This document shows positions 10,654 through 20,640 of a stretch of 64,000 nt of DNA, piece after piece (the stretch's first letter is position 1; every line of letters begins with the position of its first letter). Source of the DNA: Brevundimonas pondensis. GTDB lineage: Bacteria > Pseudomonadota > Alphaproteobacteria > Caulobacterales > Caulobacteraceae. Both the position numbers and the translations under genes were made by a program. The DNA is taken from NCBI RefSeq assembly GCF_017487345.1, contig NZ_CP062006.1, positions 2,052,001 to 2,116,000 of the forward strand. Direction: 5' to 3'. Under the pieces are notes generated by a model. It had not been told where the DNA came from and searched no databases. It worked only from the letters and a program-made list of their open reading frames with translations.

Positions 10654-12186
10654 ATGACCACCACCATCGAAATCGGCGCCGCGCCGCTCACCCTCGCCCA
10701 GCTTCGCTCGGTTCTGAACGGCCCGGTCGCGGTCAGCCTGACCGACGCCGCCTGGGCCAATGTCGAGAAGGGCGCAGCGGTCGTCGCCGCTATCCTGGCC
10801 GAGGGCCGCACGGTCTATGGCATCAACACCGGCTTCGGCCTGCTGGCAAACACCAGCATTGCGTCGGAAGACCTTGAAACCCTTCAGAAGAACCTGGTGC
10901 TCAGCCACGCCTGCGGCGTCGGCGCGCCGCTGGACGAGAACGTCACCCGCCTGCTGATGGTGCTGAAGATCGCCAGCCTGTCGAAGGGCGCCTCGGGCGT
11001 TCGGCGGCACACGCTGGAGACCCTGATCGGCATGGTCAACGCGGGCGTCCTGCCGCTGATCCCGCCCAAGGGCTCAGTCGGCGCCTCGGGCGATCTGGCC
11101 CCGCTGGCCCACATGTCCTGCGTCCTGATCGGGGTCGGCGAAGCCCGCTATCAGGGTCAAACACTGGACGCCGTTTCGGCTCTGGCCAAGGCCGGGCTGT
11201 CGCCCGTCGTTCTGGGTCCGAAGGAAGGTCTGGCCCTGCTGAACGGCACCCAGTGCTCGACCGCCCTGGCCCTGACCGGCCTGTTCGCCGCCGAGGACGT
11301 CTTCGCCGCCGCCATCGCCGCGGGCGGTCTGTCGGTCGATGCGCTTCTGGGCTCGGACGCGCCGTTCGACCACCGTATCCACGCCCTGCGCGGCCAGCCG
11401 GGTCAGATCGACGTGGCGCGTCGCCTGCGCGAACTGCTGACCGGCAGCGCCATCCGCGACAGCCATCGTCACGACTGCGCCAAGGTGCAGGACCCTTACT
11501 CGCTGCGCTGCCAGCCGCAGGTCATGGGCGCGACGCTGGACGTGCTGCGCAACGCCGCCGCCATGCTGGAGCGCGAAGCCAACGCCGTCACCGACAATCC
11601 GCTGGTCTTCATCGAGGACGGCGACGTCATCTCGGGCGGCAACTTCCACGCGGAACCCGTTGCTTATGCGGCAGATCAGATCGCCATGGTCCTGTGTGAG
11701 ATCGGCAATATCTCCGAGCGTCGCACCTCCATCCTGGTCGATCCCAAGATGACCGACCTGCCCGCCTTCCTGGTCAAGGACAGCGGCGTGAACTCGGGCT
11801 TCATGATCGCCCAGGTGACGGCGGCGGCTCTGGTGGCCGAGAACCGCATGGTCGCCCACCCCTGCGTCATCGACACCGTGCCGACCAGCGCCAACCAGGA
11901 AGATCACGTCTCGATGGCCACCCACGGTGCCCGCCGTCTGCTGGACATGGCCGCCAACACGGCGACCGTGGTCGGCATCGAACTGCTGGCCGCCGCGCAA
12001 GGCATCGACTTCCGTCGTCCGCTGACGTCCTCGCCGGAACTGGAGCAGACCTACGCCATCGTGCGCGAGGCGGCCCCGGCCTATGATCAGGACCGTTACT
12101 TCGCACCAGACATCGCCCGGGCCACGGACGGGGTGCGGGCCGGTCGCTATCGCGCCTTCGCCGGCGACCTGCTGCCCTCGGCCTGA
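10654..12186 (+). CDS. hutH: Histidine ammonia-lyase
   Basis: The 510-residue enzyme removes ammonia from histidine to give urocanate, the entry step of the pathway. The Ala-Ser-Gly triad that cyclises to the MIO electrophile is at residues 144-146 within [15 protein letters not shown]. The catalytic tyrosine lies in VYGINTGFG near residue 55. Length and motif order are those of bacterial HAL proteins. It begins four bases after the hutU stop and is followed by a weak hairpin, suggesting the end of the hutUH transcript. Confidence 0.97.
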   Translation: MTTTIEIGAAPLTLAQLRSVLNGPVAVSLTDAAWANVEKGAAVVAAILAEGRTVYGINTGFGLLANTSIASEDLETLQKNLVLSHACGVGAPLDENVTRLLMVLKIASLSKGASGVRRHTLETLIGMVNAGVLPLIPPKGSVGASGDLAPLAHMSCVLIGVGEARYQGQTLDAVSALAKAGLSPVVLGPKEGLALLNGTQCSTALALTGLFAAEDVFAAAIAAGGLSVDALLGSDAPFDHRIHALRGQPGQIDVARRLRELLTGSAIRDSHRHDCAKVQDPYSLRCQPQVMGATLDVLRNAAAMLEREANAVTDNPLVFIEDGDVISGGNFHAEPVAYAADQIAMVLCEIGNISERRTSILVDPKMTDLPAFLVKDSGVNSGFMIAQVTAAALVAENRMVAHPCVIDTVPTSANQEDHVSMATHGARRLLDMAANTATVVGIELLAAAQGIDFRRPLTSSPELEQTYAIVREAAPAYDQDRYFAPDIARATDGVRAGRYRAFAGDLLPSA

Positions 12187-12196
12187 TTGGCCCGCT

Positions 12197-12221
12197 GGGG
12201 GGAGGGCCAGACTCTCCCCCC
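12197..12221 (+). terminator. Weak intrinsic terminator candidate after hutH
   Basis: An eight-base stem (GGGGGGAG with CTCCCCCC) closes a nine-base loop just after the hutH stop. The following bases, TCTATTTCC, are only moderately T-rich, so termination would probably be partial. Confidence 0.45.
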
Positions 12222-12291
12222 TCTATTTCCTGAAAGTGAACTCCATCCCTCCTTCGTGCGCTTCATAGATGGAAGCGTCAGGAACGAGTGA

Positions 12292-12768
12292 ATGATGATG
12301 AAGGCGGTGACGGCGGCGATTGCGGCGCTCGGCTTGGCGGCCCTGTTCGGCGGCGGCTGGATGCTGTGGCGCTCGACCGCGATCGCTCACGGCACAGCGC
12401 CTGACGGGCCTGCAATGCATATAGAGGTCGTGGCCCCGGTCGAGCCGGAATTGGCCCCCAGCCCTATCCTGGCGGTGGGCGAGTTCAGCAACGGCTATGA
12501 GCATGACCCGGAGCGGATGGCGTCGCTGACGCCCCATGGCCAAGATGAGGCCGCGCAGGACAGCGCCTGGATCGAGCCGACGCCGCCCCTGCCTCCGCCC
12601 TCCGTGGTGGTGATTGGAGGGCCGGCGCCCGCGGCCATGCCGCGGGTCGTGCGGCTGGACCCCGACGACTACAGTTTCGGTTTCGACCGCCCCTTGCCGG
12701 AAGCGGTCGCAGGGATGGCCCCGATCGATCCGACCGGGGCCTCCGCCGACATCAACGACGCGTGGTGA
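12292..12768 (+). CDS. Hypothetical membrane-anchored proline-rich protein
   Basis: The 158-residue product has a short positively charged start, then one hydrophobic segment (about residues 4-26, AVTAAIAALGLAALFGGGWML), likely an uncleaved signal anchor. The rest is a periplasmic tail rich in proline and acidic residues, with PPLPPPSVVV and PAPAAMPRVVRLDPDD. No family was recognised. Three consecutive ATG codons occur at 12292, 12295 and 12298. Its 3' end overlaps the convergent PPC-domain gene by 17 bases. Codon use with G/C at third positions supports a real gene. Confidence 0.55.
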   Translation: MMMKAVTAAIAALGLAALFGGGWMLWRSTAIAHGTAPDGPAMHIEVVAPVEPELAPSPILAVGEFSNGYEHDPERMASLTPHGQDEAAQDSAWIEPTPPLPPPSVVVIGGPAPAAMPRVVRLDPDDYSFGFDRPLPEAVAGMAPIDPTGASADINDAW

Positions 12769-13513
12769 CGCTGAGGGTATAGTCGCCCTCTTCCGACGAC
12801 CCGAGAGTGTTTGCGCGGATCGAATAGGTCCCCGGACGCAGGGTCTGGACGATCTGGGCGCTGGTGCCGCCGCCGCTGTCATCGTCGGTAGCCAGGGAGT
12901 CGCCGTCGCATTGCGGCCCTTCATAGAGGCCCAGGTAGGCGTCGAAGTCGCCGGAATCGAGACGGACAGCGACGCTGCCCGCGCGCGCGATCGACAGGGC
13001 GTAGCAGTCATAGAAGGAACCGTCGTCGGCGCGACGGTCACTGAACTCCAGACGACCCGAACGGCTTTCACCGACGGCGATCGGCAGGACCTGGGTCGTC
13101 GGGCGGACGCGCTCGCCGGCCGAGACGCGCAGTTCATAGCGGCCGGTCTCGCCCTCGCTCAGGGTGTTGGCCTTGATGATCCACAGGCCGCCGCTGGAGA
13201 CGAAGCGCACCTGCGAGTTAGTGCCCATGTCGGGACCGTCGTCATTGGTGACCGAGGTATCGTCGCAGTCCGCGCCCGCGCCCGCCGACAGATAGGTGTC
13301 GAAGTCCGACGAGCTGAGCGTGACCGTATAGGCCTCGTCCGGATTGGTCTGGACGACATAGCAACGGTAGTGCGAGCCGTCGCCCATGCGGGCGTCCTTG
13401 GCGCTGAAATTGCCCTGAATGGTCTGGCCGGGGCGGATCGTGCTCTGGGCCGAGGCGGCGCCGGCGACAGCCAGGGCCGAGGCCAAAACGGTGGTCATCA
13501 GAAGGGTGCGCAT
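12752..13513 (-). CDS. Secreted protein with two PPC (pre-peptidase C-terminal) domains
   Basis: The 253-residue protein starts with a clear Sec signal peptide ending near ASAQ. Two beta-sandwich repeats follow, each with the pattern of a folded-back sheet plus SSDFDTYLSAG or SGDFDAYLGLYEG, an aspartate-rich turn (NDDGPDMGTNS, TDDDSGGGTSA) and a final GRYELRV or GDYTLSV strand. This is the PPC domain signature, usually found attached to secreted proteases. Here no catalytic domain is present. Cysteine pairs in each repeat suggest disulfides, consistent with periplasmic or extracellular location. It is related to the five-repeat protein two genes upstream. Confidence 0.8.
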   Translation of the reverse strand: MRTLLMTTVLASALAVAGAASAQSTIRPGQTIQGNFSAKDARMGDGSHYRCYVVQTNPDEAYTVTLSSSDFDTYLSAGAGADCDDTSVTNDDGPDMGTNSQVRFVSSGGLWIIKANTLSEGETGRYELRVSAGERVRPTTQVLPIAVGESRSGRLEFSDRRADDGSFYDCYALSIARAGSVAVRLDSGDFDAYLGLYEGPQCDGDSLATDDDSGGGTSAQIVQTLRPGTYSIRANTLGSSEEGDYTLSVTTRR

Positions 13514-13574
13514 AGAGGGGAGGTCTCCGTGGGTTCCGAAACAGCGCCCTAACCCGAGCGCCTAAACAGTTGAT

Positions 13575-14606
13575 TTATTTTACACTTAGCAAGGGTACGC
13601 GTTTCAGGGCCGCTACGCTGGCGGCGTTGGTGCAAAAACAGACGGTCCGCAGTTGCCGGATCACGGTCTGGAACCGGGCGACCACCGCCTCGGTGGATTC
13701 CGTCGCGGCCTGAATGACGCCGGAAGCCATGCCGACCACATCGGCGCCCAGGCGGACGGCCTTGGCGACATCGACGCCGTCGCGGACGCCGCCGGAGCCG
13801 ATGATCAGGGCTTCCGGCAAGGCGTTGCGGGCCTCGGCGATGGCGCGGGCGCTGGGGATGCCCCAGGCGGCGAAGGCGACGGCGTGAGCCTTGTCCGCCG
13901 CATCGGTCGCGCGCTCGCCCTCGATCAGGCCCCAGTTGGCGCCGCCGGCCCCGGCCACGTCGATCCCCGCCGCGCCCATGGCGATCAGGCGCTGGGCGGT
14001 GACGGCGGATATGCCCGCCCCCGTTTCCTTGACAATCACCGGCGCGTCCAGTTCGCGGATCAGGGCCTGAAGCGCCGCGCCGACGCCCCACCAGTCACGG
14101 TCGCCCTCCGGCTGACAGGCTTCCTGCAGGGGGTTCAGGTGCACGACGAGAGCGTCGGCCCCGATCATGTCCAGCGCCCGTTTGGCCTGCTCAACGCCAA
14201 AACCGCGCGTCAGCTGAGCCGCGCCGATATTGGCCAGGATGGGCGTGTCGGGCGCGCGATCGCGCAGGGAGCGATCCAGACCGCCGGTCGCCCCGCCCTC
14301 AATGGCGGCGCGCTGCGAACCCACCGCCAGGGCGATGCCCAGATGCTGAGCGGCCTCGGCCAGACGGGCGTTGATGGCCTCGGCCCTGGCAGGCCCCCCG
14401 GTCATGGCGCTGATCAGCATGGGCGCCTGCAGACGCCGACCGAGGAAATCGGCGCCGAGGTCGATCTTGGCGTGGTCCAGATCCGGCAGGGCCTCGTGGA
14501 CAAAGCGCCAGTCCTCAAAACCCGAAGACAGGGTGTGCCGCCCGCCGCCGGACAGCACCACGTCGAGGTGCTGATCCTTGCGGCCGAGGATCAGGTCGTC
14601 GCTCAT
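13575..14606 (-). CDS. fni: Type 2 isopentenyl-diphosphate delta-isomerase
   Basis: This 343-residue FMN-dependent TIM-barrel enzyme interconverts isopentenyl and dimethylallyl diphosphate. Recognisable segments are RKDQHLD at the N-terminus, [11 protein letters not shown], a substrate-binding [25 protein letters not shown] and the FMN phosphate-binding [22 protein letters not shown]. It sits between two PPC-domain genes in the same leftward orientation, 19 bases below the first and 61 above the second. It may therefore share a transcript with them without an obvious functional link. It is distinct in fold from the Nudix type 1 enzyme. Confidence 0.93.
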   Translation of the reverse strand: MSDDLILGRKDQHLDVVLSGGGRHTLSSGFEDWRFVHEALPDLDHAKIDLGADFLGRRLQAPMLISAMTGGPARAEAINARLAEAAQHLGIALAVGSQRAAIEGGATGGLDRSLRDRAPDTPILANIGAAQLTRGFGVEQAKRALDMIGADALVVHLNPLQEACQPEGDRDWWGVGAALQALIRELDAPVIVKETGAGISAVTAQRLIAMGAAGIDVAGAGGANWGLIEGERATDAADKAHAVAFAAWGIPSARAIAEARNALPEALIIGSGGVRDGVDVAKAVRLGADVVGMASGVIQAATESTEAVVARFQTVIRQLRTVCFCTNAASVAALKRVPLLSVK

Positions 14607-14625
14607 CGCGCCCTCCCCCTGGCGA

Positions 14626-16461
14626 TCAGGGCTGACGCTCGACCGTCAGGACATAGTCGCCAGTCGAGGCCGCAGCGAAGCTGCGGGCGCGCACGACATA
14701 GGTCCCGTCGCGCGGCGCGGTCCAGTCCAGACGGGCGTGGGTGTCCGACAGGCTGTCGTCATCCTCGGCCAGGCTGCGGAAGTCGCCGTCCTTGTCCTCG
14801 CCCACCTCGACCACCGCGTCGAAGGCCGGGGAGATCAGGGTGAAGCGCAGCTTCTCGTCGGCCTTGGCCTTGAAGGTGTAGGCGTCGAACGAGACGCCCT
14901 CGTCGGTCATGGCGTCGGCTTCCGACAGGCTGCCGCGCGCGGTCGAGCCGACCAGCAGACTGCCGGGACCGGGCTCGGGACCGCGATCAGAGAATTCCAG
15001 CGAATACAGACCCTTGCCGCTGCTGGAATAGGGCAGAGCGCGAAGGATGTAGTCGCCGTCTTCCGGCAGGGTGAAGGTCAGGCGAGCGTCGGTGCCCTGA
15101 CGCAGGCCGTCATCGTCACTGGCCAGTTCCTCGAACTCCTCGCCCGCCTTTCCGATCTGCAGCAGGGCGTCGAAGTCGCCCGAGCGCATGACGGCCTGGA
15201 CGCGCTGACCTTCGGCTCCGGTGAAGGCGTAGCCGTCGAACAAACGCCCCTGATCGTCGGTCGCGCCGCCTTCCTTCAGGTCGCCCTGAACCGTCTGGCC
15301 AAAGCTGAGCGCTGTCGGCGGTGGCGGCGGGGCCACCTCTTCCAGCTTCAGGTCATAGCTGCCCGTGGCGTCCGAGAAACCGCGCGCCTCGATCAGATAG
15401 TCGCCGTCCTCGGGCAGGACGAAGGTCAGGCGGGCGTTCAGCTCGCCGCCGCTGTCGTCGTCGGTGGCCAGGCTGTTGTGGTTGGCGTCGAACAATTCGA
15501 GGTAGCTGTCGAAATCATCGGCCTTCAGGCTGATGGCCACGCGCTGCCCGGCGCGGCCGGTGAAGCGATAGAGGTCGGCGGGGGCGCCGGAATCGCTCTT
15601 GGGGCTGTCCTCATTCAGCCGGCCGCTGACTTCCTCGCCGACGGCGATGCCGCGCGCCTCAGGCGCGGGGGGCCCCTGCTCCAGCGTCAGGCGGTAGTCG
15701 CCCTCGCTGTCACCGCTGACCGAAGTCGTCTGGATGACGTACTCGCCGGCCTGAGGCGCGGTGAAAACCAAATAGGAATTCAGCCCCTTGCCCGCGCCGT
15801 CGTCATTCTGGGCCGACTGCACGAAGGCGCCGTTGATCATGCGGCCAATACGAACCAGAGGGTCGAAGTCGTCGGATTCCAGCAGAACCGCCACACGATC
15901 CCCGGCGCCCGCCCGGAAAGCGTAGGCGTCAAAGGTCTTGCCGTCCTCGTCTTCGGCGTCGCTGCTGGTCAGGCGGCCATTGGCATGGTCGCCTATCGAG
16001 ATACGGCCCGGACGGGGCTGACGCGGAACCACCCGTTCACTGAGCGCGAGGGTGTAGGCGCCGGTCTCCAGACCTGAGAAGGGTCGAGCCCGCACGATAT
16101 AGACACCGTCGCTTTCGGGCGTGAAGCGCAGGCGGGCGTTGGTGCCGCTGCCGGCGCCGTCGTCGTCCGAAGCCAGAGAATCGCCCGAAGTCCGGCCCTC
16201 GGCGTAGACTTCCAGATAGGCGTCAAAGTCGCTGCTGCGCATTTCAGCCTGCAATCTCTGCCCGGCGCGCAACTGCACGCGGTAGTCGTCATACCGATAG
16301 GCATCATTGCCGCGCGTGCGGGCGTCGCCTTCCTCCAGTTGTCCGCGAACCTCGGCGCCGATGCGGATGTCGGTCGCGGTCTGGGCGATAACGGAGCCGG
16401 ACGACAACAGGGCGATGGCGCTGACCGCCCCGAACAGGGCCGCGAACTGAGAATGACGCAT
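14626..16461 (-). CDS. Secreted protein with five tandem PPC domains
   Basis: The 611-residue protein has a Sec signal peptide (cleavage near SVIAQ) followed by five PPC repeats of about 110 residues. Each holds an SDFDAYLEVY-like strand, an acidic turn such as ASDDDGAGSGTNARL or ATDDDSGGELNARL, and a closing GAYTLAL/GDYRLTL/GSYDLKL strand. No protease, adhesin or anchor domain is visible. The aspartates in the turns could bind calcium, but this is inference. The true start is at 16461; the open frame extends upstream only as the shadow of folD. Domain duplication appears older than the split from the 253-residue paralogue. Confidence 0.85.
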   Translation of the reverse strand: MRHSQFAALFGAVSAIALLSSGSVIAQTATDIRIGAEVRGQLEEGDARTRGNDAYRYDDYRVQLRAGQRLQAEMRSSDFDAYLEVYAEGRTSGDSLASDDDGAGSGTNARLRFTPESDGVYIVRARPFSGLETGAYTLALSERVVPRQPRPGRISIGDHANGRLTSSDAEDEDGKTFDAYAFRAGAGDRVAVLLESDDFDPLVRIGRMINGAFVQSAQNDDGAGKGLNSYLVFTAPQAGEYVIQTTSVSGDSEGDYRLTLEQGPPAPEARGIAVGEEVSGRLNEDSPKSDSGAPADLYRFTGRAGQRVAISLKADDFDSYLELFDANHNSLATDDDSGGELNARLTFVLPEDGDYLIEARGFSDATGSYDLKLEEVAPPPPPTALSFGQTVQGDLKEGGATDDQGRLFDGYAFTGAEGQRVQAVMRSGDFDALLQIGKAGEEFEELASDDDGLRQGTDARLTFTLPEDGDYILRALPYSSSGKGLYSLEFSDRGPEPGPGSLLVGSTARGSLSEADAMTDEGVSFDAYTFKAKADEKLRFTLISPAFDAVVEVGEDKDGDFRSLAEDDDSLSDTHARLDWTAPRDGTYVVRARSFAAASTGDYVLTVERQP

Positions 16462-16554
16462 GAAAACCTCTTTGCTGGCGCTATCATAGACGCCGAACCG
16501 TAGCGGCTGTAAATCGCGGCCACGCTTTCCAGTTCCCGACGCATGGAGCCGATC

Positions 16555-17478
16555 ATGGCTGACGAACCCGCACGCGCCTCGCTCATCGACGGCAAGGCCT
16601 TCTCGCAGACCCTGGTCGAGCGCGTCGCCGCCGCCGCCGCGCGACTGGAAGCGGCCCACGGCGTCAAGCCCGGTCTGGCCGTGGTCATTGTCGGTGAAGA
16701 CCCCGCCAGCCAGCTCTATGTCCGCAACAAGGGCGAGACGACGCTGAAGGCCGGAATGCGGTCGGACACCCACCGCCTGCCCGACACGACCACGCAGGAG
16801 GAACTGCTGGCCCTGATCGCGGCGCTGAACGCCGATGCCGGCATCCACGGCATCCTGGTGCAACTGCCCCTGCCCAAGGCCATCGATTCGGCCGCCGTTC
16901 TGGACGCCATTGACCCGGACAAGGATGTGGACGGCTTCCACGTCGTCAACGTCGGGCGTCTGGCGGTCGGCCTGCCGGGCATGGTTCCCTGCACCCCCCT
17001 GGGCAGCCTGATGATGCTCAAGGACCAGTTGGGCGACCTGTCGGGCCTGAACGCCGTCATCGTCGGGCGCTCGAACATTGTCGGCAAGCCGATGGCGCAA
17101 CTGCTGCTGGGCGAGAGCTGCACCGTCACCATCGCGCACTCGCGCACCCGCGACCTGCCCGCCCTGTGCCGCACCGCCGATATTCTGGTGGCCGCCGTGG
17201 GTCGCCCCGAGATGATCAAGGGCGACTGGATCAAGCCGGGCGCCACCGTCATCGACGTCGGCATCAACCGCGTCCCCTCGCGCGATCCGGTCAAGGCCGC
17301 TGAGGGCAAGACCCGCGTGGTCGGCGACGTAGACTTCAATGAAGCGGTCGAGGTCGCCGGTCGCATCACCCCCGTCCCCGGCGGCGTCGGTCCCATGACC
17401 ATCGCCTGCCTGCTGGCCAACACCTACACGGCCGCCTGCCGCGGCGCGGGTGTGACGCCGGATGATCTGAACAGCTAG
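16555..17478 (+). CDS. folD: Bifunctional methylene-THF dehydrogenase/methenyl-THF cyclohydrolase
   Basis: The 307-residue enzyme interconverts methylene-, methenyl- and formyl-tetrahydrofolate with NADP. Signatures include the catalytic [14 protein letters not shown] lysine region, [19 protein letters not shown], the Rossmann segment [16 protein letters not shown] and the final [15 protein letters not shown]. An alternative in-frame ATG lies at 16543, but only the ATG at 16555 has a GGAG at a proper distance (16545-16548). It supplies one-carbon units to the metF/metH genes found later in the window, though it is not linked to them. It is divergent from the five-PPC gene. Confidence 0.95.
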   Translation: MADEPARASLIDGKAFSQTLVERVAAAAARLEAAHGVKPGLAVVIVGEDPASQLYVRNKGETTLKAGMRSDTHRLPDTTTQEELLALIAALNADAGIHGILVQLPLPKAIDSAAVLDAIDPDKDVDGFHVVNVGRLAVGLPGMVPCTPLGSLMMLKDQLGDLSGLNAVIVGRSNIVGKPMAQLLLGESCTVTIAHSRTRDLPALCRTADILVAAVGRPEMIKGDWIKPGATVIDVGINRVPSRDPVKAAEGKTRVVGDVDFNEAVEVAGRITPVPGGVGPMTIACLLANTYTAACRGAGVTPDDLNS

Positions 17479-17572
17479 GGCTGGCTAAAAATCCGGCCTT
17501 GAAGCGGAGCCTTTCGGCCCCGATAGTCTTTAGCGATCAGCGGTCCTGACGACCGCCCGCAGGAGCTTCTTC

Positions 17573-18277
17573 ATGGCTGGTTTATCGCCCCGTCTCGCGG
17601 CCGTCGCCGCCGTCGTCGTCCTGACCCCCGCCGTGGCGGGTTGCGGCTACAACACCATTCCGACCAAGCAGGAACGGGCCGAGGCGGCCTGGGCCGACGT
17701 CCAGAGCCAGTATCAGCGTCGGGCCGACCTGGTGCCGAACCTGGTCGCCACCGTTCAGGGCGCGGCCATTCAGGAGCGCACCACCCTGACCCAGGTGATC
17801 GAGGCCCGCGCCAAGGCCACCAGCGTCAATATCGACGCCTCAAACCTGGATAACGCCGCCGCTTTCCAGCAATACCAGCAGGCGCAAGGCGAGTTGTCGT
17901 CCGCCCTGTCGCGGCTGCTGGTGACGGTCGAGGCCTATCCCCAGCTTCAGGCCAATCAGAACTTCCTGACCCTGCAGTCACAACTGGAAGGCACCGAAAA
18001 CCGCATCGCCGTGGCGCGGCGCGACTACAACGAGGCCGTGCGCGACTACAATACGTCGCTGCGCACCTTCCCGACCGTGATCTGGGCCAAGACCCTGCAC
18101 GGCGGCTCCAAGCCCATGCAGCTGTTCACCGCCACCGCCGAGGCCCAGAGCGCCCCAAGCGTGAACTTCAACCTCGGCGTTCCAGGGGCTCAACCCGGAG
18201 GCGGCGCGCCCGCGACCACGCCGGGGGCCGCTCCCGGTTCGACGCCGCCCACAGCCGCGCCTGCTCCGGCGGCCTGA
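17573..18277 (+). CDS. lemA: LemA family lipoprotein
   Basis: The 234-residue protein has a signal peptide ending in AVAGC, a likely lipobox, so it is probably a lipid-anchored LemA. The conserved LemA core follows: QYQRRADLVPNLVATVQGAA, QAQGELSSALSRLLVTVEAYPQL and IAVARRDYNEAVRDYNTSLRTFP. The helical domain ends near residue 185. The last 45 residues are a low-complexity Pro/Ala/Gly tail. A good AGGAG stands before the start. LemA proteins are commonly encoded next to TPM-domain genes, as here. Their biochemical function is still poorly defined. Confidence 0.93.
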   Translation: MAGLSPRLAAVAAVVVLTPAVAGCGYNTIPTKQERAEAAWADVQSQYQRRADLVPNLVATVQGAAIQERTTLTQVIEARAKATSVNIDASNLDNAAAFQQYQQAQGELSSALSRLLVTVEAYPQLQANQNFLTLQSQLEGTENRIAVARRDYNEAVRDYNTSLRTFPTVIWAKTLHGGSKPMQLFTATAEAQSAPSVNFNLGVPGAQPGGGAPATTPGAAPGSTPPTAAPAPAA

Positions 18278-18287
18278 TCCACCTGAC

Positions 18288-19157
18288 ATGACCCCTTCCG
18301 CCCTCGCCGTGAGGGAGCGCCCCAGTCCCGGCCCGCTTGGACCGGGACTGATCCCGGCGCTTCTGCTGGTGCTCGTCCTGTGGTTGGCGGCGCTGCCGGC
18401 CTTCGCCGCCGAGATCCGGTTCCCCGCCCTGACCGGGCGGGTGGTCGACGACGCCCAACTGCTGACGCCGGAGCAGGAACAGGCCCTGACCGGCAAGCTG
18501 GCGACGCTGGAGCAGCAGACCGGCGATCAACTGGTCGTCGTCACCCTGCCCTCGCTGCAGGATCAGGAGATCGAGGACTTCGGCTATCAACTGGGTCGTC
18601 ACTGGGGCATCGGCCAGAAGGAAAACGACGGCGGCGCCCTGCTGATCGTCGCGCCGAACGAGCGCAAGGTGCGGATCGAGGTCGGCTATGGGCTGGAAGG
18701 CGTGCTGACCGACGCCTATTCCTCGCTGATCATCCGCAACGACATCCTGCCGGCCTTCCGCCAGGGCGACTATGCGGCCGGCATCATCGCCGGGACCGAC
18801 GCCGTCATCGCCCAACTGACCGCCGATCCCGCTGACGCCCAGGCCCGCGCGGCCGAGGCGAAGAGCGCGGCCAGCGAGCGTCAAAAGCCCATCCTGCCTG
18901 CGTTGATCATCTTCCTGATCTTCTTCTTCCTGTTCATCAGCCTTGTCGGGGCTGCGGCGGGCGGCAGGCGGCGTCGTGGCGGCAAGGGCGGCGACGGCCT
19001 GACCCCCATCCTGATCTGGGCCGCCAGCGAGGCGCTGAAGAACCAAGGTCGTGGAGGCGGCGACTGGGGCGGAGGCGGAGGCTTCGGCGGAGGTGGCGGT
19101 GGATTTGGCGGCGGCGGCGGCGGCTTCGGCGGCGGCGGCGCCTCGGGGGGATGGTGA
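18288..19157 (+). CDS. TPM domain protein (YgcG-like), glycine-rich C-terminus
   Basis: The 289-residue protein has an N-terminal signal/hydrophobic segment. A TPM domain (about residues 40-180) includes [48 protein letters not shown] and [16 protein letters not shown] transmembrane helix ([21 protein letters not shown]) and a tail of repeated GGGGFGGGG units follow. TPM domains face the periplasm and in some bacteria act in photosystem repair or membrane-protein quality control. Here the role is unknown. It begins 11 bases after lemA and overlaps the next TPM gene, so the three are cotranscribed. Confidence 0.9.
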   Translation: MTPSALAVRERPSPGPLGPGLIPALLLVLVLWLAALPAFAAEIRFPALTGRVVDDAQLLTPEQEQALTGKLATLEQQTGDQLVVVTLPSLQDQEIEDFGYQLGRHWGIGQKENDGGALLIVAPNERKVRIEVGYGLEGVLTDAYSSLIIRNDILPAFRQGDYAAGIIAGTDAVIAQLTADPADAQARAAEAKSAASERQKPILPALIIFLIFFFLFISLVGAAAGGRRRRGGKGGDGLTPILIWAASEALKNQGRGGGDWGGGGGFGGGGGGFGGGGGGFGGGGASGGW

Positions 19158-19855
19158 TGCAGTTCACAACCGACGACCACGCCCGCGTCGCCCGGGCCAT
19201 CGCCCAGGCCGAGGCGAACACCTCGGGCGAGATCTTCTGCGTCGTGGCGCGGCAGGTGTCCTCCTATCGCGACGTCAGTCTGGCCTGGGCGGCGGCGGCG
19301 GCCCTGCTGTTGCCGCTGGGCCTGATCCCTCTCGGCTTCGGCGCCCACTGGCTGCCCAACCTTGCCAACCTCGGCAGCGCTGACTGGCAGGCCGCCCACG
19401 CCGCCGCGCGCGAGGTCGAGATCGGACAGGCCCTGGCCGCCTACGCCCTGGTTCAGGCGGCGGTCTTCGTCAGCGTCTTTCTGCTGAGCCTGATCCCCAC
19501 GGTACGCCGTCTGCTTACTCCCGTCCCCTTGCGCCGCACCCGCGTGCGCCGCGCGGCCATGCAGCAGTTCCTGGCCCACGGCCTGCACGTCACACAGGCG
19601 CGCACCGGGGTGCTGATCTTCGCCGCCCTGGCGGATCATCAGGTCGAGGTCATCGCCGACGAGGGCATCCATGCCTGCGTCAGCCCCGAGGTCTGGGCCG
19701 ACGCCGTCGCCGCCCTGACCGCCGGCCTGCGTCGAGATCAACCGGTCGAGGGCATGGAACAGGCCATCGCCCTGTGCGGTCAGGTTCTGGCGGAACAGTT
19801 TCCGCCGCGACCCGCTGATATCAACGAGGTCCCCGACCGTCTGGTTGTCATCTAG
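19151..19855 (+). CDS. TPM domain protein with two central transmembrane helices
   Basis: The 234-residue protein is a second TPM-type protein. Its TPM fold is split by two membrane helices: an N-terminal part ([25 protein letters not shown]), helices at about 40-65 and 95-120, then a C-terminal part ([28 protein letters not shown]). It starts inside the end of the upstream TPM gene at 19151; an in-frame ATG at 19157 is also possible. With LemA and the first TPM protein it forms a three-gene envelope unit, presumably one membrane complex. Confidence 0.85.
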   Translation: MVMQFTTDDHARVARAIAQAEANTSGEIFCVVARQVSSYRDVSLAWAAAAALLLPLGLIPLGFGAHWLPNLANLGSADWQAAHAAAREVEIGQALAAYALVQAAVFVSVFLLSLIPTVRRLLTPVPLRRTRVRRAAMQQFLAHGLHVTQARTGVLIFAALADHQVEVIADEGIHACVSPEVWADAVAALTAGLRRDQPVEGMEQAIALCGQVLAEQFPPRPADINEVPDRLVVI

Positions 19856-19899
19856 ACCGGATAGACAGGCGGCGGGATCGACCGCGCCGACAAGGACCC

Positions 19900-20640
19900 A
19901 TGCCCAGACTCGTCACCTATAACGTACACCGCTGCGTCGGCGTCGACCGCAAGCTGGACGTGGCGCGCATCGCGGCCGTCATCGCCGAGCTGGAGCCGGA
20001 CATCGTCTGCCTGCAGGAACTGGACGTCGGCCGCGCCCGCACCAACGGCGTGGATCAGGCCCATGCCATCGCCGAGCGTCTGGCGATGGGCTTCCGCTTC
20101 CATCCGGCCATGACCATCGAGGCCGAGCTGTATGGCGACGCCATCCTGACGGCGCGGCCCGAGAAGTTGATCCGCGCCGCCGCCCTGCCGACCCTGCCCA
20201 ATCTGCGGGGGCTTGAGCCGCGCGGCGCCCTGTGGTCGGCTATCGACTTCGACGGGACCATTCTGAACGTCTTCAACACCCATTTCGGTCTGGTGCCGCG
20301 CGAGCAGAGGCTGCAGGCGGCGGCTCTGGTCGGGCCGGACTGGCTGGGCGATCCGCGCTGCACGGGGCCGACCCTGCTGACCGGCGACTTCAACGCCACC
20401 TCGATCACCCGCCCCTATCAGGCCCTGACGAAACGGCTGGCCGACGCCCAGCGCGAGCTGGGCCTGAAGCCCTCGGTGAAGACCTTCCCATCCAGCTTCC
20501 CGGCCATCCGCATCGATCACTGCTTCGTCAGCCCGGAGATCAGGGTGACGAAGGCCATGACGCCGCTGCATCCGCTGGCGCGCACGGCCTCGGACCACCT
20601 GCCCCTAGTCATCGATTTCGAATTTCAGCCCGGCGTCTGA
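19900..20640 (+). CDS. Endonuclease/exonuclease/phosphatase (EEP) family hydrolase
   Basis: The 246-residue protein has the full EEP catalytic set: TYNVHRC with the first Asn, LQELDVG with the metal-binding Glu, TGDFNAT, IDHCFVS and the final SDHLP histidine. No signal peptide or membrane segment is seen, so it is probably cytosolic. Members act on nucleic acids, phosphoinositides or sphingolipids, and the substrate cannot be told. It converges with a phospholipase D-family gene and overlaps it by 16 bases. Two phosphodiester-cleaving enzymes side by side hint at a link in phospholipid metabolism, but this is conjecture. Confidence 0.88.
   Translation: MPRLVTYNVHRCVGVDRKLDVARIAAVIAELEPDIVCLQELDVGRARTNGVDQAHAIAERLAMGFRFHPAMTIEAELYGDAILTARPEKLIRAAALPTLPNLRGLEPRGALWSAIDFDGTILNVFNTHFGLVPREQRLQAAALVGPDWLGDPRCTGPTLLTGDFNATSITRPYQALTKRLADAQRELGLKPSVKTFPSSFPAIRIDHCFVSPEIRVTKAMTPLHPLARTASDHLPLVIDFEFQPGV

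Noticed and set aside
14578..16077. Long plus-strand frame of 499 residues over the five-PPC gene
   Set aside because: Antisense shadow. The opposite frame has a signal peptide and five repeated domains, which the plus frame does not.
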